Source: Mucilaginibacter sp. L3T2-6 (GTDB taxonomy: Bacteria; Bacteroidota; Bacteroidia; Sphingobacteriales; Sphingobacteriaceae). Taken from it: a stretch of DNA of 64,000 nucleotides. The translations under genes were made by a program, and so were the position numbers. How positions within the stretch are numbered: the first letter of the stretch is position 1; each line of letters begins with the position of its first letter. The stretch covers positions 1 to 64,000 of the forward strand of contig NZ_JAUMKC010000001.1 of the NCBI RefSeq assembly GCF_030519355.1, given 5' to 3'. The notes under the pieces were generated by a model. The model searched no databases, was not told the origin of the DNA, and was given only the letters and a program-made list of their open reading frames with translations. Positions 52,640 through 61,813 of this stretch are shown one piece after another.

Positions 52640-52780
52640 CATTTATAAAACACGGGTTTGAGAAAGCAGGTGAACTATTCTCTAACCTCTAATCAACAAA
52701 TCACTAACACCGGCATAATTCCGAGGGCTTGACGAAAAGCCGCCGCCCGACGGTATGCACGTGCCACAACAACAAAAACA

Positions 52781-53386
52781 ATGAGACACGGAAAAAAAGT
52801 TAATCACTTAGGCCGCACCGACAGCCACCGCAAAGCGATGCTGAGCAACATGGCCACTTCGCTTATCCTGCACAAGCGCATTACTACAACATTAGCAAAA
52901 GCGAAGGCTTTACGCGGATTTGTTGAGCCCCTTCTTACAAAATCGAAAAATGATACTACACACTCGCGTCGTGTGGTATTCAGCTATCTCCAGGACAAAG
53001 ATGCAGTTAGCATCCTGTTCCGCGAAATTGCTGAGAAGATTGCCAGCCGTCCGGGCGGTTACACCCGTATCATCAAAATGGAAAACCGTTTAGGTGATAA
53101 CGCTGAAATGGCGATGATTGAATTGGTAGACTACAATACAGTTTATGGTACCGACGTTGCTAAAACTGAAAAGAAATCAACTCGTCGCCGTGGTGGTAAA
53201 GGCGGTAATAAAACTGCTGCACCTGCTGCTGCGCCAGCAACCGAAGAAGTTGTTGAAGCAGCTCCTGTAGCTGAGGCCGCTTCTGCTGAATCACCGGCAG
53301 TTGAAACTGAAGCAACTCCTGCAGCTGAAACCGAGGCCCCTGAGGCGCCGGCAGCAAACGAGGAAAATGCTGAAAAAGCCGAATAA
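52781..53386 (+). CDS. rplQ: 50S ribosomal protein L17 with an acidic Ala/Glu/Pro tail
   Basis: Residues 1 to about 125 are normal L17 ([45 protein letters not shown]). A short basic stretch then leads to a tail of about 65 residues made of Ala, Glu, Pro and Thr, giving 201 residues against about 127 in E. coli. Such tails occur in this phylum; their role is unknown. It is the last gene of the cluster. Confidence 0.97.
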   Translation: MRHGKKVNHLGRTDSHRKAMLSNMATSLILHKRITTTLAKAKALRGFVEPLLTKSKNDTTHSRRVVFSYLQDKDAVSILFREIAEKIASRPGGYTRIIKMENRLGDNAEMAMIELVDYNTVYGTDVAKTEKKSTRRRGGKGGNKTAAPAAAPATEEVVEAAPVAEAASAESPAVETEATPAAETEAPEAPAANEENAEKAE

Positions 53387-53421
53387 TTTTAAATCCAAAT
53401 AAATCTAATTATTAAAGAAAT

Positions 53422-53454
53422 GCCTCCTGGCTTGCCGGGAGGCTTCTTTTTTTT
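53422..53454 (+). terminator. Intrinsic terminator at the end of the ribosomal cluster
   Basis: GCCTCCTGG (53422-53430) and CCGGGAGGC (53435-53443) form a 9-bp stem with one G-T pair around CTTG, followed by TTC and a T8 tract. It ends at the stop codon of the convergent GNAT gene. Confidence 0.88.
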
Positions 53455-53992
53455 AGCGGTACTGATCATTGTTCAGTCTAAACGATAACAATCCCTCATC
53501 AGTTCTCTTAAACTGTTTAAAGCAGCATTTTTCCAGTATCCGCACAGAAGGCAGATTACTCTCGTATGTATGAACAATCACCGAATTAATCCCTTCCTTT
53601 CCCAAAGCCCAATGGCTCATCAGTTTTAGAGCTTCCGTAGCATAACCTTTGCCCTGGTGTCCTTCCTCAATCATATAGCCGGCTTCCGCCTCGCCCAGGT
53701 CGTTGGGTTCTCCGTTGAATCCCATGCCGCCGATAGCGAGGTTTTCAGCCTTAAGGATGATTTCCCAATCAGTGTACCAGATGAACTGGTCAGGATTAGC
53801 CAGTGTTTTTGGCAGCCAGAAATTTATCATGGCGTCATCTATTTCCTTTTGATAAAATTCATCCACCTGCCAGTTGGATAGGGTAAGACCAAGTGATTCC
53901 TCCAGGGCATGCCGCCCGCTATTATGTAATATTTGCAGTTGTTGATGTGTTAACGGCTGCATTTTCAACCGTTCTGATTCGATAAAAAACAT
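53453..53992 (-). CDS. GNAT family N-acetyltransferase (RimJ/RimL-like)
   Basis: The protein (179 residues from ATG 53992) has the GNAT acetyl-CoA site GYMIEEGHQGKGYATEALKLMSHWAL and the following INSVIVHTYESNLPSVRILEKCCFKQ, typical of the RimL-like branch that acetylates N-terminal or small amines. The substrate is unknown. An in-frame TTG at 54016 could add eight residues but is less likely. It converges with rplQ. Confidence 0.85.
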   Translation of the reverse strand: MFFIESERLKMQPLTHQQLQILHNSGRHALEESLGLTLSNWQVDEFYQKEIDDAMINFWLPKTLANPDQFIWYTDWEIILKAENLAIGGMGFNGEPNDLGEAEAGYMIEEGHQGKGYATEALKLMSHWALGKEGINSVIVHTYESNLPSVRILEKCCFKQFKRTDEGLLSFRLNNDQYR

Positions 53993-54355
53993 GGATATTT
54001 TGGATTTGTATAACAATAAAAATTCATTTCAATTTGCTGATTGAAGGTTCAGCCGGTGATCAGGCTGTTGTTATACAATTCCAGGCGTTGTAGTTTGCCT
54101 GTTTGGTGTGTTGAGTAACAGAGGCGTTTTTTTTGTGAGCAATTTACAGAAAATAATTGTAATGCTAATGTCTCGCCCCTCTCGCCTCAACTCCTGCCAA
54201 CCTGTCACCGTTTTTAAACATCGTCATGACTAAATAATACCTTTCGCCTTTAACCTTTAACCTTTAATCAAAAAAACTCTGCCAAACCCAAATTGGCACA
54301 GGCATTGATAAATAACCAGTAATTCAGAAAACATCAATCAAGAAAATATAATCAT
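53993..54355. other. 363-bp intergenic region before dnaK
   Basis: It lies between the divergent GNAT and dnaK genes. I see no consensus promoter, heat-shock-type inverted repeat (CIRCE) or ORF. CTTTCGCCTTTAACC-type words at about 54241-54268 belong to the intergenic repeat family also seen at 44639-44720. Confidence 0.5.
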
Positions 54356-56269
54356 ATGTCTAAAATAATTGGAATCGACTTAGGAACAACAAACTCCTGC
54401 GTTGCAGTAATGGAAGGTAACGAGCCCCAGGTTATTGCGAACAGCGAGGGTAAACGTACTACGCCGTCTGTAGTGGCTTTTGTGGACAACGGCGAACGTA
54501 AAGTTGGCGACCCTGCAAAACGCCAGGCTATCACCAATCCAACAAAAACTATTTATTCTATTAAACGCTTTATGGGTAACCAGTTTAATGAGGTTACCAA
54601 AGAGGCCGACCGAGTGCCTTATAAAGTGGTAAAAGGCGATAACAACACGCCGCGCGTTGAAATAGGCGACCGTAAATATACTCCGCAGGAAATTTCTGCC
54701 ATGATCCTTCAAAAAATGAAGAAGACTGCTGAAGATTTTCTGGGTACGGAAGTTACTGAGGCGGTTATAACTGTGCCGGCTTACTTTAACGACGCACAGC
54801 GCCAGGCTACTAAAGAGGCCGGCGAGATTGCAGGTTTAAAAGTTCGCCGTATCATTAACGAGCCTACTGCAGCCGCTCTGGCTTATGGCCTGGACAAAGC
54901 GCACAAGGACATGAAAATTGTTGTGTTCGATTGCGGTGGCGGTACGCATGACGTTTCGGTACTGGAATTAGGCGATGGCGTATTCGAAGTGAAATCAACC
55001 GATGGCGATACTCACCTTGGTGGTGACGATTTTGACCAGGTAATTATTGATTGGCTGGCCAATGAGTTTAAGAATGATGAAGGTATCGACCTGCGTAAAG
55101 ACTCAATGGCGTTACAACGCTTAAAGGAATCAGCTGAAAAAGCTAAAATAGAGTTATCAAGCACTGCGCAGACTGAAATTAACCTGCCATACATTACAGC
55201 TGCCGACGGCATGCCAAAGCACCTGGTTAAAACCTTAACCCGCGCTAAATTTGAGCAACTGGCCGACGGTTTGATCAAACGTACTATCGAGCCTTGCAAA
55301 ACCGCATTGAAAAACGCGGGTTACGGTACATCGGATATCGACGAGATCATCTTGGTAGGTGGTTCAACACGTATCCCTGCTATTCAGGAAGCTGTTGAAA
55401 AATTCTTCGGTAAAGCGCCTTCAAAAGGTGTGAACCCTGACGAGGTGGTGGCTATCGGTGCTGCTATACAGGGAGGTGTATTAACCGGCGAAGTAAAAGA
55501 CGTTTTATTGCTTGACGTTACCCCGCTTTCATTAGGTATTGAAACTATGGGTGGCGTAATGACCAAGCTGATTGAAGCTAATACTACAATACCAACCAAG
55601 AAATCGGAAGTATTCTCAACCGCGTCTGACAGTCAGCCATCAGTAGAGATACACATTCTGCAAGGTGAACGCCCAATGGCATCGGCTAATCGTACGATCG
55701 GCCGTTTCCACCTGGATGGCATTCCACCAGCACCTCGTGGTGTGCCACAAATTGAAGTGACTTTCGATATTGATGCTAACGGTATATTGAATGTATCTGC
55801 AAAGGATAAAGCTACCGGTAAAGAGCAGAAGATCCGTATTGAAGCTTCTTCTGGCTTAACTGAAGCTGAGATCAAGAAAATGAAAGACGAGGCTGAAGCG
55901 AATGCCGATGCTGACAAAAAGGCAAAAGAAGAAGTTGAAAAACTTAATGCTGCTGACGCGCTGATATTCTCGACCGAAAAACAATTGAAAGAATACGGCG
56001 ACAAGATTTCGGCTGACAAGAAAGCGCCTATCGAAGAAGGCCTGAAAAAACTGAAAGAGGCCTATGCAGCTAAAAACTTCAGCGATATTGACGCAGCCCA
56101 GGCTGAGTTAAACAATGCCTGGAACGCAGCCTCTGAAGAGATGTATAAAGCCACTGCTGATGCAGGCCAGGGCGCACAGCCAGGTGCTGATGCAAACGGC
56201 GGCGCCTCTGCGGGCGGACAGAACGAAGGGGACACTGTAACGGATGTCGACTTTGAAGAAGTGAAATAA
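54356..56269 (+). CDS. dnaK: Molecular chaperone DnaK (Hsp70)
   Basis: The 637-residue protein has the ATPase signatures [34 protein letters not shown] and [16 protein letters not shown], the linker [15 protein letters not shown], the substrate-binding domain and a C-terminal lid ending TDVDFEEVK. The second phosphate loop reads FDCGGGTHD where FDLGGGTFD is usual in many homologues. dnaJ and grpE are not adjacent. Confidence 0.98.
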   Translation: MSKIIGIDLGTTNSCVAVMEGNEPQVIANSEGKRTTPSVVAFVDNGERKVGDPAKRQAITNPTKTIYSIKRFMGNQFNEVTKEADRVPYKVVKGDNNTPRVEIGDRKYTPQEISAMILQKMKKTAEDFLGTEVTEAVITVPAYFNDAQRQATKEAGEIAGLKVRRIINEPTAAALAYGLDKAHKDMKIVVFDCGGGTHDVSVLELGDGVFEVKSTDGDTHLGGDDFDQVIIDWLANEFKNDEGIDLRKDSMALQRLKESAEKAKIELSSTAQTEINLPYITAADGMPKHLVKTLTRAKFEQLADGLIKRTIEPCKTALKNAGYGTSDIDEIILVGGSTRIPAIQEAVEKFFGKAPSKGVNPDEVVAIGAAIQGGVLTGEVKDVLLLDVTPLSLGIETMGGVMTKLIEANTTIPTKKSEVFSTASDSQPSVEIHILQGERPMASANRTIGRFHLDGIPPAPRGVPQIEVTFDIDANGILNVSAKDKATGKEQKIRIEASSGLTEAEIKKMKDEAEANADADKKAKEEVEKLNAADALIFSTEKQLKEYGDKISADKKAPIEEGLKKLKEAYAAKNFSDIDAAQAELNNAWNAASEEMYKATADAGQGAQPGADANGGASAGGQNEGDTVTDVDFEEVK

Positions 56270-56304
56270 AAAGTTCCCTATCTCCCTAAGAGATATAAAC
56301 TATT

Positions 56305-56336
56305 AACCCCGGTTATGCATTTAGCCGGGGTTTTTT
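56305..56336 (+). terminator. Intrinsic terminator of dnaK
   Basis: AACCCCGGTTA and TAGCCGGGGTT form an 11-bp stem with one G-T pair (56305-56332), followed by a T tract to 56336. Confidence 0.9.
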
Positions 56337-56374
56337 GTTGAGTGGTTTTGGCGCGCCGGGCAGTATGCCGCTAT

Positions 56375-58657
56375 TTAAAACGTTAGTTTAAATGCGGCAT
56401 TGCCAAACTTATAGAGGACTTGCCGCCTCTCCGTTTCACCGTTCTTGGAGGAATCACTAAACCCATGCAGCATCAATTTTACCTGGCTGAATCTTGATGT
56501 AAACGAGCCCTCCACATCAGAAAAGCTTATCGAGCGGCGAACAGGGTCGAAAATTATTTGCCGCTTATAGTAAACCTTATTTTGATAGTCATAAGTAGTC
56601 CCATCATCCTCATAGTAATTAAATATTGATGGTTCGACGCCATTCCATGTATGCAATGCCAAAATACCATCGCCTTTGTCATTTGTGCTTTGCACAACGT
56701 TTTGCATTGGAATGATTGCGCCGGCTTTTATAAATACCGGAAGGTCTGTCAGTGGCGCATCAACTGTTATCGTTTTGCCACCATTAAACTTCTCGCCTGT
56801 GCTAAACCGGTACCAGGCGCCTTTCGGTAAATAAACCTTCGCTTTTAGCTTTGTACTTTCCACAGGTGCAACCAGTATACTATCACCGAATAAAAACTGG
56901 TTGTGGTAACTCTCATCGTACACCTTTTTATCATTGGTGTAATCAATAGCCAGCGCACGGCTTACGGGCAAGCCTGTAAGGCAGGAATGGTAAAATGCAG
57001 AGTAGATATAAGGCAGCAAGCGGTAGCGCAGCTCAATATCTTTTTTGATGATCGCCATATTCTTTTTGCCCCAGCGCCATGGCTCGCGCATGATGGTGCC
57101 TTGTTGGGCATGATTACGGAACATGGGGGTATAAACCCCGAGCGAGTTCCAGCGCACTATCAACTCAGGGGAAGGATTATAACTAAAACCACCAATATCC
57201 ACGCCGGCAAAGCTCATCCCGCAAATGCCGAGGCTGCTTACCATACGCTGGCCCATCAACATGTGCTCATCAAATGCGGAGTTATCACCTGTCCACACTG
57301 CAGAATACCGCTGGGTGCCGGCATAGGCAGCCCGGGTTAATACGAACGGCCGCTTATTACCCATTATCTTTCGGACACCATCATACGTGGCGCGCGCCAT
57401 TTGCATTCCATAGGCATTGCGCACTTCGGGCATGAACTTCTCGCCGAATTTAACCAGCCAGGGGATGTTTTGCCCCCAGGCGGCCGGTTCGTTCATATCA
57501 TTCCAAAAACCTTCTACTCCAGGTTGTGTTAATGCGGCAAACGATTTACCCCACCATTCGCGTACATCTTCCCTAAAGAAATCCGGAAAGTGGCACCGGC
57601 CGGGCCAAACCTCGCCAGTATAGTTTTCTCCGTTAGGATAAGTAGCAAAGTAGCCTTTTTTAACACCCTCATCATATTGTGGGTAGCCCTTTTCGATCTT
57701 AATACCCGGATCGACGATCGTTATCAATCTGAAGTTCATTTCTTTCAGTTTATCGATAAGCGCCTTCGGATCGGGAAAAGTTTGGCTATTCCAGGTAAAA
57801 ATTTTGAACCCGTCCATGTAATCTATATCACAGTAAATTACATCGGCGGGAATATTATATTTCCTGAAATTTTCAGCGACTTTCAATACTTCTTTGGCGT
57901 TCATATAGCTCCAGCGGCATTGCTGGTACCCGAGGCTCCACAGCGGCGGCATTTCCATGCGGCCGGTCAGCCAGGTATAATCTTCAATTATTTTGGCTAT
58001 GCCCTGCGTGCCGAAAAAATAATAATTCATATCGCCGCCGTCCGCGCCGAACCACGTCATCTGGTCATCAGTAGTAGCGCCGAAGTCGAAATAGCTTTTA
58101 TGCGTATTATCGAAAAAAAGACCGTAAGTCAGCCTATCGTGTATCCCAACAAAAAATGGTATTGTTTTATACAGCGGGTCGGTTTTAGTATCGTGCATGG
58201 CGGCATCGGTGTTCCAGTTTACAAAGCTGGCTCCGCGCTTGTTCAGGTTACCCGTCTTTTCGCCCAGGCCGATAAACTTTTCATCCGGGTAAAGCTTGCG
58301 ATAGTTAATCACCCTGTTGCCCTGCCAGTTAATGCCGAATCGCTCGTCATCCTCGCTCAAAGCATGACCATTTACCGTATAAAAATTAAACCGTAACGGG
58401 TTTTTGGCAATTCCCAAGCGCATGCCGGTGGTGATGATAGTCACCTCGTCATTAGATTCTGAAAATTCAAAATCACCGGCGGGTTGCTGTATAACTGCAA
58501 ACGAATGATCGTTGGCATTAAATGCCTTGCTTACGTTTACCCGGATGATATTATTGCTGTAAACCCAAATGCGGGCAGTAGCTTCTTTGGTTTGTATAAC
58601 AAGGCCGTGCTTTGTTTTTTTTATGCTTTCAGCTTTGCCTAATATTTCTAAATCCAT
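56375..58657 (-). CDS. Glycoside hydrolase family 31 alpha-glucosidase-like enzyme
   Basis: The 760-residue protein has no signal peptide. The catalytic barrel shows the nucleophile Asp387 in GFWNDMNEPAAWG, the acid/base Asp458 in VWTGDNSAFDEHM, and PADVIYCDIDYMDGFKIFTW and WSLGYQQCRWSY as in alpha-glucosidases. An N-terminal beta domain (about 1-230) precedes it and a beta-sandwich follows. It would hydrolyse alpha-linked glucosides in the cytoplasm. Alpha-xylosidase specificity cannot be excluded. Confidence 0.92.
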   Translation of the reverse strand: MDLEILGKAESIKKTKHGLVIQTKEATARIWVYSNNIIRVNVSKAFNANDHSFAVIQQPAGDFEFSESNDEVTIITTGMRLGIAKNPLRFNFYTVNGHALSEDDERFGINWQGNRVINYRKLYPDEKFIGLGEKTGNLNKRGASFVNWNTDAAMHDTKTDPLYKTIPFFVGIHDRLTYGLFFDNTHKSYFDFGATTDDQMTWFGADGGDMNYYFFGTQGIAKIIEDYTWLTGRMEMPPLWSLGYQQCRWSYMNAKEVLKVAENFRKYNIPADVIYCDIDYMDGFKIFTWNSQTFPDPKALIDKLKEMNFRLITIVDPGIKIEKGYPQYDEGVKKGYFATYPNGENYTGEVWPGRCHFPDFFREDVREWWGKSFAALTQPGVEGFWNDMNEPAAWGQNIPWLVKFGEKFMPEVRNAYGMQMARATYDGVRKIMGNKRPFVLTRAAYAGTQRYSAVWTGDNSAFDEHMLMGQRMVSSLGICGMSFAGVDIGGFSYNPSPELIVRWNSLGVYTPMFRNHAQQGTIMREPWRWGKKNMAIIKKDIELRYRLLPYIYSAFYHSCLTGLPVSRALAIDYTNDKKVYDESYHNQFLFGDSILVAPVESTKLKAKVYLPKGAWYRFSTGEKFNGGKTITVDAPLTDLPVFIKAGAIIPMQNVVQSTNDKGDGILALHTWNGVEPSIFNYYEDDGTTYDYQNKVYYKRQIIFDPVRRSISFSDVEGSFTSRFSQVKLMLHGFSDSSKNGETERRQVLYKFGNAAFKLTF

Positions 58658-58729
58658 GCCGTGTCCTTACAATTTAGCCTTTATAAGGTAACGACCAGGA
58701 GGGGATAACGTTTTAAGTATTTGACGATG

Positions 58730-59338
58730 TCAGGCTTGTGCAAATTGACTTACGCTGCCACGGCTGTTTATAAACCTCCAGCCTATAACAAAGAAAGGTA
58801 CAGCAAAAAGCAGGTCGGTGAGGTGAGCAACAACTTCAATGCGTAAAATACGACCCAAAGGAAATACGATTGCGCCGAGACATATTAAAATGCCCAGCCA
58901 GGTTTCGATAGTTCTTTTTCGTATAAGATTAATTCCCAATACAAGGAGACTCAATGGGAAAAGCGGTCCGGCCCAAAAGATGAGTATACCGGAGCTTATA
59001 GGGTAATGCGCCAGCGTAGAAATATATGTTTGATGGGAAATACCGAAAACAGTGGTAAAATATCCGAGATAGCTAAAACTGTTACCCCCTATGCAGCTGC
59101 CGCAGATAGCAACAAACAGGCCTATTGGATAGTAAACCGGCATTTTATTTTTGATAAAGCCAAACAATGCAATAAGTGCGGGAATCCAAAAAGCATTGGA
59201 AAGTGTTAGCAGCACAGCGGCCGTTGGGCCGTATTCGCCATTTTGCCAGAAGAATGTTGACGCGCCAAATAATAACGGCGCCACAATTAAGGCAAGTCCT
59301 GATAACTTTATATGTAATAGGTTTGTGCCGGTCTGCAT
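58730..59338 (-). CDS. Multi-pass membrane protein of unknown function
   Basis: The 202-residue protein has six predicted membrane helices (first, LSGLALIVAPLLFGASTFFW; last, LTDLLFAVPFFVIGWRFI). I do not recognise a named family; the layout is like DUF998/DUF4386-type small membrane proteins. A TATCTTTG box lies on its strand at 59379-59372, 33 nt before its start. Confidence 0.65.
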   Translation of the reverse strand: MQTGTNLLHIKLSGLALIVAPLLFGASTFFWQNGEYGPTAAVLLTLSNAFWIPALIALFGFIKNKMPVYYPIGLFVAICGSCIGGNSFSYLGYFTTVFGISHQTYISTLAHYPISSGILIFWAGPLFPLSLLVLGINLIRKRTIETWLGILICLGAIVFPLGRILRIEVVAHLTDLLFAVPFFVIGWRFINSRGSVSQFAQA

Positions 59339-59371
59339 GGTTTAAAGATTTGCAGATTGGACGATGGCCGG

Positions 59372-59379
59372 CAAAGATA
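59372..59379 (-). promoter_or_regulatory. -7 box (TATCTTTG) of the membrane protein gene
   Basis: Perfect TAnnTTTG on the minus strand, leaving a leader of about 28 nt before ATG 59338. No clear -33 TTG. Confidence 0.45.
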
Positions 59380-59463
59380 GGTTACAACTGACTTTGAAAG
59401 TTGTATTTACCGGGGAAGAAAGGTGGCTGTGGAGGTACAGCCACCGAAAGACCGTTATTTTAA

Positions 59464-60156
59464 TTATCCGTTATAAACAAATTTATAACCGATACCTCTT
59501 ACAGTTTGCAGGTATTGCGGAGAGTCAGGATTCGACTCGATTTTCTTACGCAGCCTTACAATATGCATATCAAGCGTACGGGTATTTACATCGGCATTAT
59601 AACCCCAAACTTCCATCATTAATTCTTCGCGGTTAATCACCTTGTTTTTATTTTTAAGGAAGTATAGCAGGATACGATTCTCTAAAATAGTTAGCTCTAT
59701 TTTGCGTCCTTCCTTTATCAGCAGGTGTGTATTTGGCAAATGCTCCATACCGGCAAATTTGTATGATTCGGTTTTCTCGTTATTGAGCGAAAACTTGATC
59801 TTGTTTTCAATCATTGCCACGAGCACATCCATATTAAATGGTTTAATAATGTAGTCTGATACGCCGAAGTTATAAGCAGCAATCTTGTCAACGTCCTGCC
59901 CTTTGGCAGTCATCATAATTACCAGGTTATCGAAGCCTTTGGCCCTTATATTGGTGCAAACTTCAGAACCTTGTTTGCCGGGCAACATCCAGTCGAGCAG
60001 TACGATGTCTGGGTGTTCATTTAAGATCACTTTTTCTGCAGTGTCGCCATTGGCAGCTTCCAGTACTTTATAGCCTTCTGACTGCAGGCGTTCGGCCACC
60101 AGGAAACGCAGGTTTTCATCGTCCTCAACCAGCGCAATTTTTATTTCTTTATTCAT
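59464..60156 (-). CDS. OmpR-family response regulator
   Basis: The 230-residue protein has a receiver domain with the acidic pocket (LVEDDENL), phosphoacceptor Asp55 in VLLDWMLPG, and the Lys of YIIKPF. A winged-helix DNA-binding domain follows (VINREELMMEVWGYNADVNTRTLDMHIVRLRKKIE, VRGIGYKFVY). It starts 3 bp after the stop of the histidine kinase gene, its evident partner. It resembles RprY of Bacteroides. It lies third in an operon with a degenerate S9 peptidase. Confidence 0.93.
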   Translation of the reverse strand: MNKEIKIALVEDDENLRFLVAERLQSEGYKVLEAANGDTAEKVILNEHPDIVLLDWMLPGKQGSEVCTNIRAKGFDNLVIMMTAKGQDVDKIAAYNFGVSDYIIKPFNMDVLVAMIENKIKFSLNNEKTESYKFAGMEHLPNTHLLIKEGRKIELTILENRILLYFLKNKNKVINREELMMEVWGYNADVNTRTLDMHIVRLRKKIESNPDSPQYLQTVRGIGYKFVYNG

Positions 60157-60159
60157 ATT

Positions 60160-61803
60160 TTAATTTTCGTAAGGTAAGGTAACTATAAACTCCGAACCTT
60201 CATTTACTTTACTGTTAACTGTTATCTCTCCGTCCATAAAATTAACCAGTTCTTTGCAAAAAGCCAAGCCCAGGCCAACACTGCCGTTTTGGTTGTACTG
60301 GTTCTCTATCCGGTAGAATTTTTTAAATACATTCCCCAATTCACTCTTTTGTATCCCAATACCTTTGTCTTTGAATGAAAATACAATGTTTCGTTTAAAG
60401 CCGCTCACGTTAATATGCAGTTCCCTTTTTTCGGGATGAGAGTATTTATAGGCATTTTCCATCAGGTTCTGCAAAACGCTCCCAAGCATAACAGGGTCAG
60501 TTAGAAGGGTAGGTGTACCATCAAAGTGCGATGTGATTTTAAAGTCGGGATGTTTTAACCTGAAGGTCTCGATATAGCTGTTTACAAATTGCTGTACATC
60601 AACCGGCTCTCTTTTCAACTCAATCGATTTATTTTCGAGTTGGGTGAACGAGAGCAGTTTGCTCATCAGTTCATTAAGCTTATCGGCTTCCTCGTTTAAT
60701 ATCCGTCCATATTGTTTTCGCTGCCGTTCGCTTAGCTCGCTATCTCCGCTAAGGTTTGAGCCTGCAATTTTTATAACACTCACGGGTGTTTTAAACTCAT
60801 GGGTGAAGTTATTAATGAAATCATACTGCAGTTTAAATAGTTTGATGTTAATACCGAGGTTGCGGTAGATGAGCCAGCCTATGAGCACGAGTACACAATA
60901 AATCAGTAATACCAGTCCGGCAACAGGCATAAAACGACGATTAATCTCGGCATTTAAATATCCCGGGGGCGACAAAAAATAAAGTTTGTAATCAGAAAAA
61001 GCGCCCGGCAGTGGTGCTTCGGTCACGAGGGTACCGATCGGATTATCAGGCGGGTCGAAAACCACCGGTTGAATAGTTACCTTTTGATAGAGTTGCTTAT
61101 AGGGGTTTTTAATCTTGAGCCTGTAGGGGTCAAGAAAAAAGGTCATCATGGTCTGCTTGGAATAATACGGCGAATTGGGGTGCATTTGCAGTTCGCGCAA
61201 TATTTTCACGTCCTCCCGGCGCAGAATGTTCGAATAACTGATCTTACCTGGCTTTACGTCATAAAACGTCTTATAAATTTCGTCCTGGGTGGAACCGCGC
61301 GTAGTATCTGATAGGGCGATAAAACGCGCCAGTTTGGTGGCCATTTGCTCAAAATCAATTTCGTTCTTAGTGTTCCATATCCTGATCCCTTCTACCTTAT
61401 TATTTTTAGGCCGGAAAAGGTACATCGACTTTATAGATATGCCCAAATGGTTTTTAATAATGATACCCTGATTTTGGTTACCTATCTGTACATCATAAAA
61501 AACCATCTGCCGCACGAAATGATAGCTCTGAAAAACAGAATCGGCATACCTGGCCGCAGACGCCGAGTCGAGAAAGCCCTGGTAAGAAGTAATCTCTGTG
61601 ATTTTATTCTGAAACAGGTTGTTGTAAGGCCGTGTGGTTTGTTCCTGTACGTATATTTTTTTCGAGTCAAATTCGTTTTCTACGTATTTGGCGTTCAGAT
61701 TGTATGAAACAAAAAGGGCGATAATAAACATTACTGATGTGAGGACCAGGAAAATGATGGCCAACGAAAAATTTTTACGGTAGCTGTTGTCCTGCTTTTT
61801 CAT
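60160..61803 (-). CDS. Membrane sensor histidine kinase
   Basis: The 547-residue protein starts at ATG 61803, 10 bp after the S9 gene. The frame extends further upstream into that gene, but the ATG directly precedes the first membrane helix. Two helices (about 13-34 and 294-312) flank a periplasmic sensor region of about 260 residues without a known fold. The HisKA box has His335 in FTHEFKTP, and the ATPase has NLMENAYKYSH, FKDKGIGIQ and GSVGLGLAFCKELV. It resembles RprX of Bacteroides. The signal is unknown. The operon partner suggests a peptide or a protein ligand. Confidence 0.9.
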   Translation of the reverse strand: MKKQDNSYRKNFSLAIIFLVLTSVMFIIALFVSYNLNAKYVENEFDSKKIYVQEQTTRPYNNLFQNKITEITSYQGFLDSASAARYADSVFQSYHFVRQMVFYDVQIGNQNQGIIIKNHLGISIKSMYLFRPKNNKVEGIRIWNTKNEIDFEQMATKLARFIALSDTTRGSTQDEIYKTFYDVKPGKISYSNILRREDVKILRELQMHPNSPYYSKQTMMTFFLDPYRLKIKNPYKQLYQKVTIQPVVFDPPDNPIGTLVTEAPLPGAFSDYKLYFLSPPGYLNAEINRRFMPVAGLVLLIYCVLVLIGWLIYRNLGINIKLFKLQYDFINNFTHEFKTPVSVIKIAGSNLSGDSELSERQRKQYGRILNEEADKLNELMSKLLSFTQLENKSIELKREPVDVQQFVNSYIETFRLKHPDFKITSHFDGTPTLLTDPVMLGSVLQNLMENAYKYSHPEKRELHINVSGFKRNIVFSFKDKGIGIQKSELGNVFKKFYRIENQYNQNGSVGLGLAFCKELVNFMDGEITVNSKVNEGSEFIVTLPYEN

Positions 61804-61813
61804 AAAGCCAGGT

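Noticed and set aside
53993..54355. CIRCE heat-shock operator before dnaK
   Set aside because: No TTAGCACTC-N9-GAGTGCTAA-like inverted repeat is present in the spacer.
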